Shown: positions 59,989 through 64,000 of the stretch, one piece after another | Layout: every line of letters begins with the position of its first letter | How positions within the stretch are numbered: position 1 is the stretch's first letter | Assembly: GCA_019096065.1 (NCBI GenBank) | Contig: JAGUCH010000001.1 | Coordinates: forward strand, 7,874,001-7,938,000 | Length of the DNA stretch: 64,000 nucleotides | Direction of reading: 5' to 3' | Origin: Paracyclopina nana | Lineage: Eukaryota; Arthropoda; Copepoda; Cyclopoida; Cyclopettidae | The notes under the pieces: model-generated | Seen by the model: only the letters and a program-made list of their open reading frames with translations | The model's database searches: none | What the model was told of the DNA's origin: nothing | Translations under genes and position numbers: made by a program

Positions 59989-62900
59989 ATTTGTTTACAG
60001 TTTTGAACGAGTTTTTTTAGATTTCCTTTTTCTCGCCAAAATCATCAAGATGTCAAAACGCTTCCAAGGACAAATACTATGCATGATCTGGGTATGTTAT
60101 GCACAGTCATGTAATAGCTGCTATGACATTTTTGGCCGAGGGTCCAAAAGTAGATTAGATGCTGGTTGTATTACGACTTTTCTGCATTACTGCAAACGTA
60201 AATACATTAGTGACACGTTTCCCTTCCCCTCAGCTCTTCGGTTTCCGATCGTAATTGGTCCAGATTCGGCCTAATTTGCATACATCAATGGATATACATA
60301 TCCCACTCTACTTTTCAGATTTTACGAGGCAGAACATAAGACGTGACAATGGTACAATTTGCGCTCGGCTAGCTTTCTAAATTCTTTTCCTTCTGCCTAA
60401 ATACTTTCAAATGAGAGGACAAGAGGCAAGTGCAAGAGAGCCGTTGTTATTGTTGTCGTCTTACTTTTTGGCAAAGTTTCAAGCTTGAAAGAAAAAACCC
60501 TTTATAGTTGTACATTTCCACGGAGAGATATGCAGAATCCTAAAAATTGTTGATTTAGAGCACATCGTCAAAGCAAGGCTTTTTAGCACCTCATATTGTA
60601 TTGGATCTGCCTAGAAAAATTGGTTTTTCAGATATTTCAGCCAAAGCCCTCATGGAGAAGAAAATAGATTAGGAGTGAAAAATATTGAGTGCTTAGCCCA
60701 GTGAAGAAAACCAGGACTTGTTTACTCTCAGGCTACTCCAGGATGCGTTGAGCAAACAGTGAACTGAAAGGGTGCTTTAAGCCTTTTGCTCACCTTGATA
60801 ATTGTAGGGTCTTATTGGTAAGATGTCAAGGGAAATGGAAAAGTTTACCTCTTTGGCCATCCATGATGATGAGAGGCACCACGCAAAAAGTTACAGATAT
60901 TCGAGCCCTCAACAATTTTTTACCATCCTCCCAAGGGGATGCACAAAGTTACTCGGAGACTATCCTTCTGACTGCCGAACACTAAAAATTGCCAATGCAC
61001 ACAGTTCACGCCAACAACGAATGCCACATATCTCTGAACGTTTATGTTTTTGCGTATTAAAAAGTATCATGTTTACAGTCCCGAATGGCATTTTGACAAA
61101 AAACAGCTCAGAAAAAAAGACAATTGAGAGCTTTTCTGTTTTCTTTGCTGCTACACGCACTTGGAAGGTAAACAGAGCCTATAGTACGTATAACATCACA
61201 ATTCTCAGTCCAAATAGAGATTCATAATTATGCACTGACTTTTTTGCATGACTTCCATTTACGCTTCCTTGACCACAGCACTGACACTCACAGAGATTTC
61301 AATTAATTTTTTTCACGTATAAAAGTGGAAATGCGACACAACTCCGGAGAAAAGGTAAATTAAGACATATCTCAGGCGATGAGCACGGCCCAGTGCTTTT
61401 TTGCATTTCGTTAATCTGCACCTAGTGTTTGAAATCTTTGCAACAGCTTATACGAGGCCTAGAATCTTTCAGGAGCCAAAGATTGCAAATTAGGCTAGGA
61501 AATTGCATCATGTGTGAAACTTTAGAATAAGAAAGTTGGGAATTTGAAGCAGCTTCAAGAGCAGTTTGATTGAGACTCAAAGCATTAAAGATGCTCAATT
61601 TTTTGCCCTTAAAAACACTCAATGAAGTATTTACAGCGAAAGGTTTGTATTATAAATGATACAGCTACAATTTGCTTCCTTTAGTTTGCTGCTGTACAGC
61701 AAATAGCTTTTGGTACAAAGAAAGTCGGCCTCTGCATGTGACCCAAGCGAGGCCTTATTAATCAAGGAACTCTTTGCTCAGTTGATTGATCCGATGGCTT
61801 TCATAGCAAACGTTTACTAAAGAGGCAGAAAGTAGAAGTAACTTTTTCCAACAATAAAAGGGCCTTTTCGCTGCCGGAACCTCAATACTTGGAAGTGAAT
61901 AGATAATGGCCACAAGTCTACAGATAGTATGTTCTTGTTTATCAGTAACCAAAACGTACAAGCTTCAGCACAGCCAGAGTCGAGAGACTAAAAAAAGATG
62001 CTCAAAATGCAGCTGCTGAAGTCCGCAATTCGCCGCAGTACGTGTCTTCGTAGCTTTTATTGTGAAGTAGCCCCAAGTGACTTTCTAGAAGCAAGAATAC
62101 ATTTTATGCCCACTTTGCATGGCATAAAAGGATCCTACAAATTGCTCGCTGAGTTCACAATTCAGACCTCATCTGGTGAAAATACAGGGCGTCTCGTCCG
62201 CAGTCCAGACTGCATCATGCACGCCAAAAATCAGGCTCGACTTGCAGTCGAGAACCTGAGGGAATTCAGCCTTCAATGCGAGATAGCATGAATCATAGAT
62301 AGGCGGCCTAACAGCTACATTTTATGCTCCCTACTTTATTGTCTGAAAGACAGAAAATATCCTCAAGGCTGCCTATTGTGGCCTTCTTGTCAATATTAAT
62401 TTACTGTAAGAATTTACAGGTCTGTATGCTACTTTACTGCACACTGACGCCACTCATGAAAATTTGCAAGTTTTTGTAGCCCGCATCAAGGTGAGAGAGA
62501 GAGAGGACAGAAGTATTTTACGTTAGAAGCACAATCATTTGAATAATTATGGAAGAAAAGGAATGCTGAAATACCTCAGCCTACATTTGACACCAAGAGC
62601 TTCTTCAAAACAGATGCAACATTCAACTTTCCAGCAAATCTTACGTTTCTTGGCATAACATAAGCAACAGCAGAACGACATTCCATAGGAATCTTCAGGA
62701 TGCCTCAAACTGCAATTGTGCTTTCATAGGAGCATGAGCGCGTCAGATAGGGCACAATTTGTCCACACGAAAAGACACGTTGTGATGCACATAGCAAAGG
62801 AAGAAAAGTTGGCCTTATTAAAAGTTGCACACATCGAAAAAGTTCATGCACGACCGTAGTTCAGCTTCAAGACGAACTAATGACCGAAGTGAATAGGGTG

Positions 62901-64000
62901 ACTGCACTCACACTGGCCAATTTCTCACGGAAATGCTCGAGAATATACACTTGGCTGGTGAAGTCAATTCATTTGGAAGAGACGCAGATAAGGACTCAAT
63001 GATATTCCAGTCGACATCTGGGTTACGAAGATATTTTTTGCACATGCTTCTCAGCACAATAATGTTATTTTGTCCCTTGACACAAATTACTTGAGTAGTT
63101 CTGCTGTGTGCTTCTACCTCTACAGCCGTAGGAAAACTTTTCAATGAGTCGAGTAGGTGCTTGCGGGGTCATCTGTGACCCTACCAGGAGTTGAAAAAAG
63201 TTTCAAAATTGCACTTTTCCACGGTGCATACACTTGAAGGCTGAAAGTACACTTTCTTTCCATATTGCCAGCACAGTGGCCATGAAATATGAATATTTTT
63301 CATAGGTAGCACCCACGTACAATTACAAAAAAAACAGCTGAGAGTGAAAGGGAGGCACTCGCATATTTTGTTCAGTCACAACTGCATTGTCAGCTTTAAA
63401 CCGACATGCAAGGAGAAAAGAAAGCATATCGTCAGTGAATTTTTTGACGTTTCTAGCAATTCGGATTTGAAAATGTAAGCTGTGCTTATGAAAAAACACC
63501 TTTTCATGAAAAAATTCCAAAAACAGCTGTCCAAAAGTGCACCTCATAAATTCAACGTGCATAGGAGAGGCAGGTGAGAAAAATAGTGGTAAAATCCTCT
63601 GATCTTAACGAGACTTGTCAATAAAGGGCAAGAAACTGAGGAAGAATAGATAGCACACAGATAAGGGTTTGGGGCGCGGCTTGCAAAGCAGCGAAATTAT
63701 CTGAAATTTGTGCCGTAAGCGGTGTAGTAGTAAGCTAGCCCAAAGTCTACTCTTGGAATCCAGAGGCTGCAGCAAAAGCTACGGACGCCGCGGCTTCGAA
63801 GCCGCGACATCGTCGCCATTGACAGCCGGCTCGAAGAAAAGAAGCAGCAGTCTTTTCTTGGCTTACACACAAGAAAGTCACAGCTCCAGCTCGGCCGCAA
63901 TTTAGTTATAACAGTGTGTGTGCGCTCCGGCTCTAGCTGAGCTATGCAACAGCAAAAGCTGTAAAATATATCAAGAGTTAAAGTGTCCCCGACCATATTC
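59989..64000. other. Spacer to window end, no firm gene
   Basis: No supported gene. ORF 61998-62291 (97 residues, ending NQARLAVENLREF) has a faint dsRNA-binding-like look, but nothing convincing. A perfect 18-bp palindrome, CGCGGCTTCGAAGCCGCG, lies at 63789-63806 in a locally GC-richer stretch that could be a promoter or first exon of a gene beyond the window. A GA microsatellite occurs near 62493-62503. Confidence 0.4.

Noticed and set aside
61998-62291. 97-residue ORF with a dsRNA-binding-like tail
   Set aside because: The likeness is limited to a few residues around YKLLAEFTIQ and the C-terminal helix; the key basic helix is missing.

Overview
This is a eukaryotic, AT-rich window from an animal, most likely an arthropod. 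The genes carry GT-AG introns whose phases join cleanly, and they encode metazoan families: a TRPM channel, ubiquilin, the RNA kinase CLP1, a FoxQ2/fd102C-type forkhead factor, a SMYD protein of the arthropod SmydA style and a class A GPCR. Species cannot be named from the sequence.

Layout. 1-8596 (minus) holds 13 coding exons of a TRPM channel; the 3' end runs off the window and the first coding exon was not found. 10083-12534 (plus) is a DUF885-family gene with a signal peptide and hydrophobic tail, broken by four apparent frameshifts and two in-frame stops. 14543-16651 (plus) is ubiquilin (7 exons). 17014-18935 (minus) is a TauE/SafE-type (TSUP) membrane protein (9 exons). 19635-20967 (plus) is CLP1 (2 exons), divergent from TSUP over a 0.7 kb spacer. 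20964-22974 (minus) is a SMYD methyltransferase-like gene (5 exons) whose stop codon overlaps the CLP1 stop. 30748-32014 (plus) is the FoxQ2-like gene (2 exons, 58-nt intron). 36095-37435 (plus) is a divergent GPCR (2 exons). The first 23 kb is therefore gene-dense, followed by two isolated genes in large spacers.

From about 37.4 kb to the end I find no convincing gene. This part holds repeats: several palindromic MITE families with 3-bp target duplications (one insertion nested inside another inside an older element), a 40-bp tandem array containing a telomere-like palindrome, a tRNA-derived repeat family that also sits in a TRPM intron, and a 1.9 kb foldback-like element flanked by an 8-bp duplication.

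The genes do not form one pathway. Their relationships are positional: shared divergent promoter space (TSUP/CLP1) and tight convergent ends (ubiquilin/TSUP and CLP1/SMYD). I found no clearly new multi-gene system. The most unusual items are the overlapping stops, the decayed DUF885 gene, the FoxQ2 intron whose retention would remove the repressor motif, and the nested transposon cluster.
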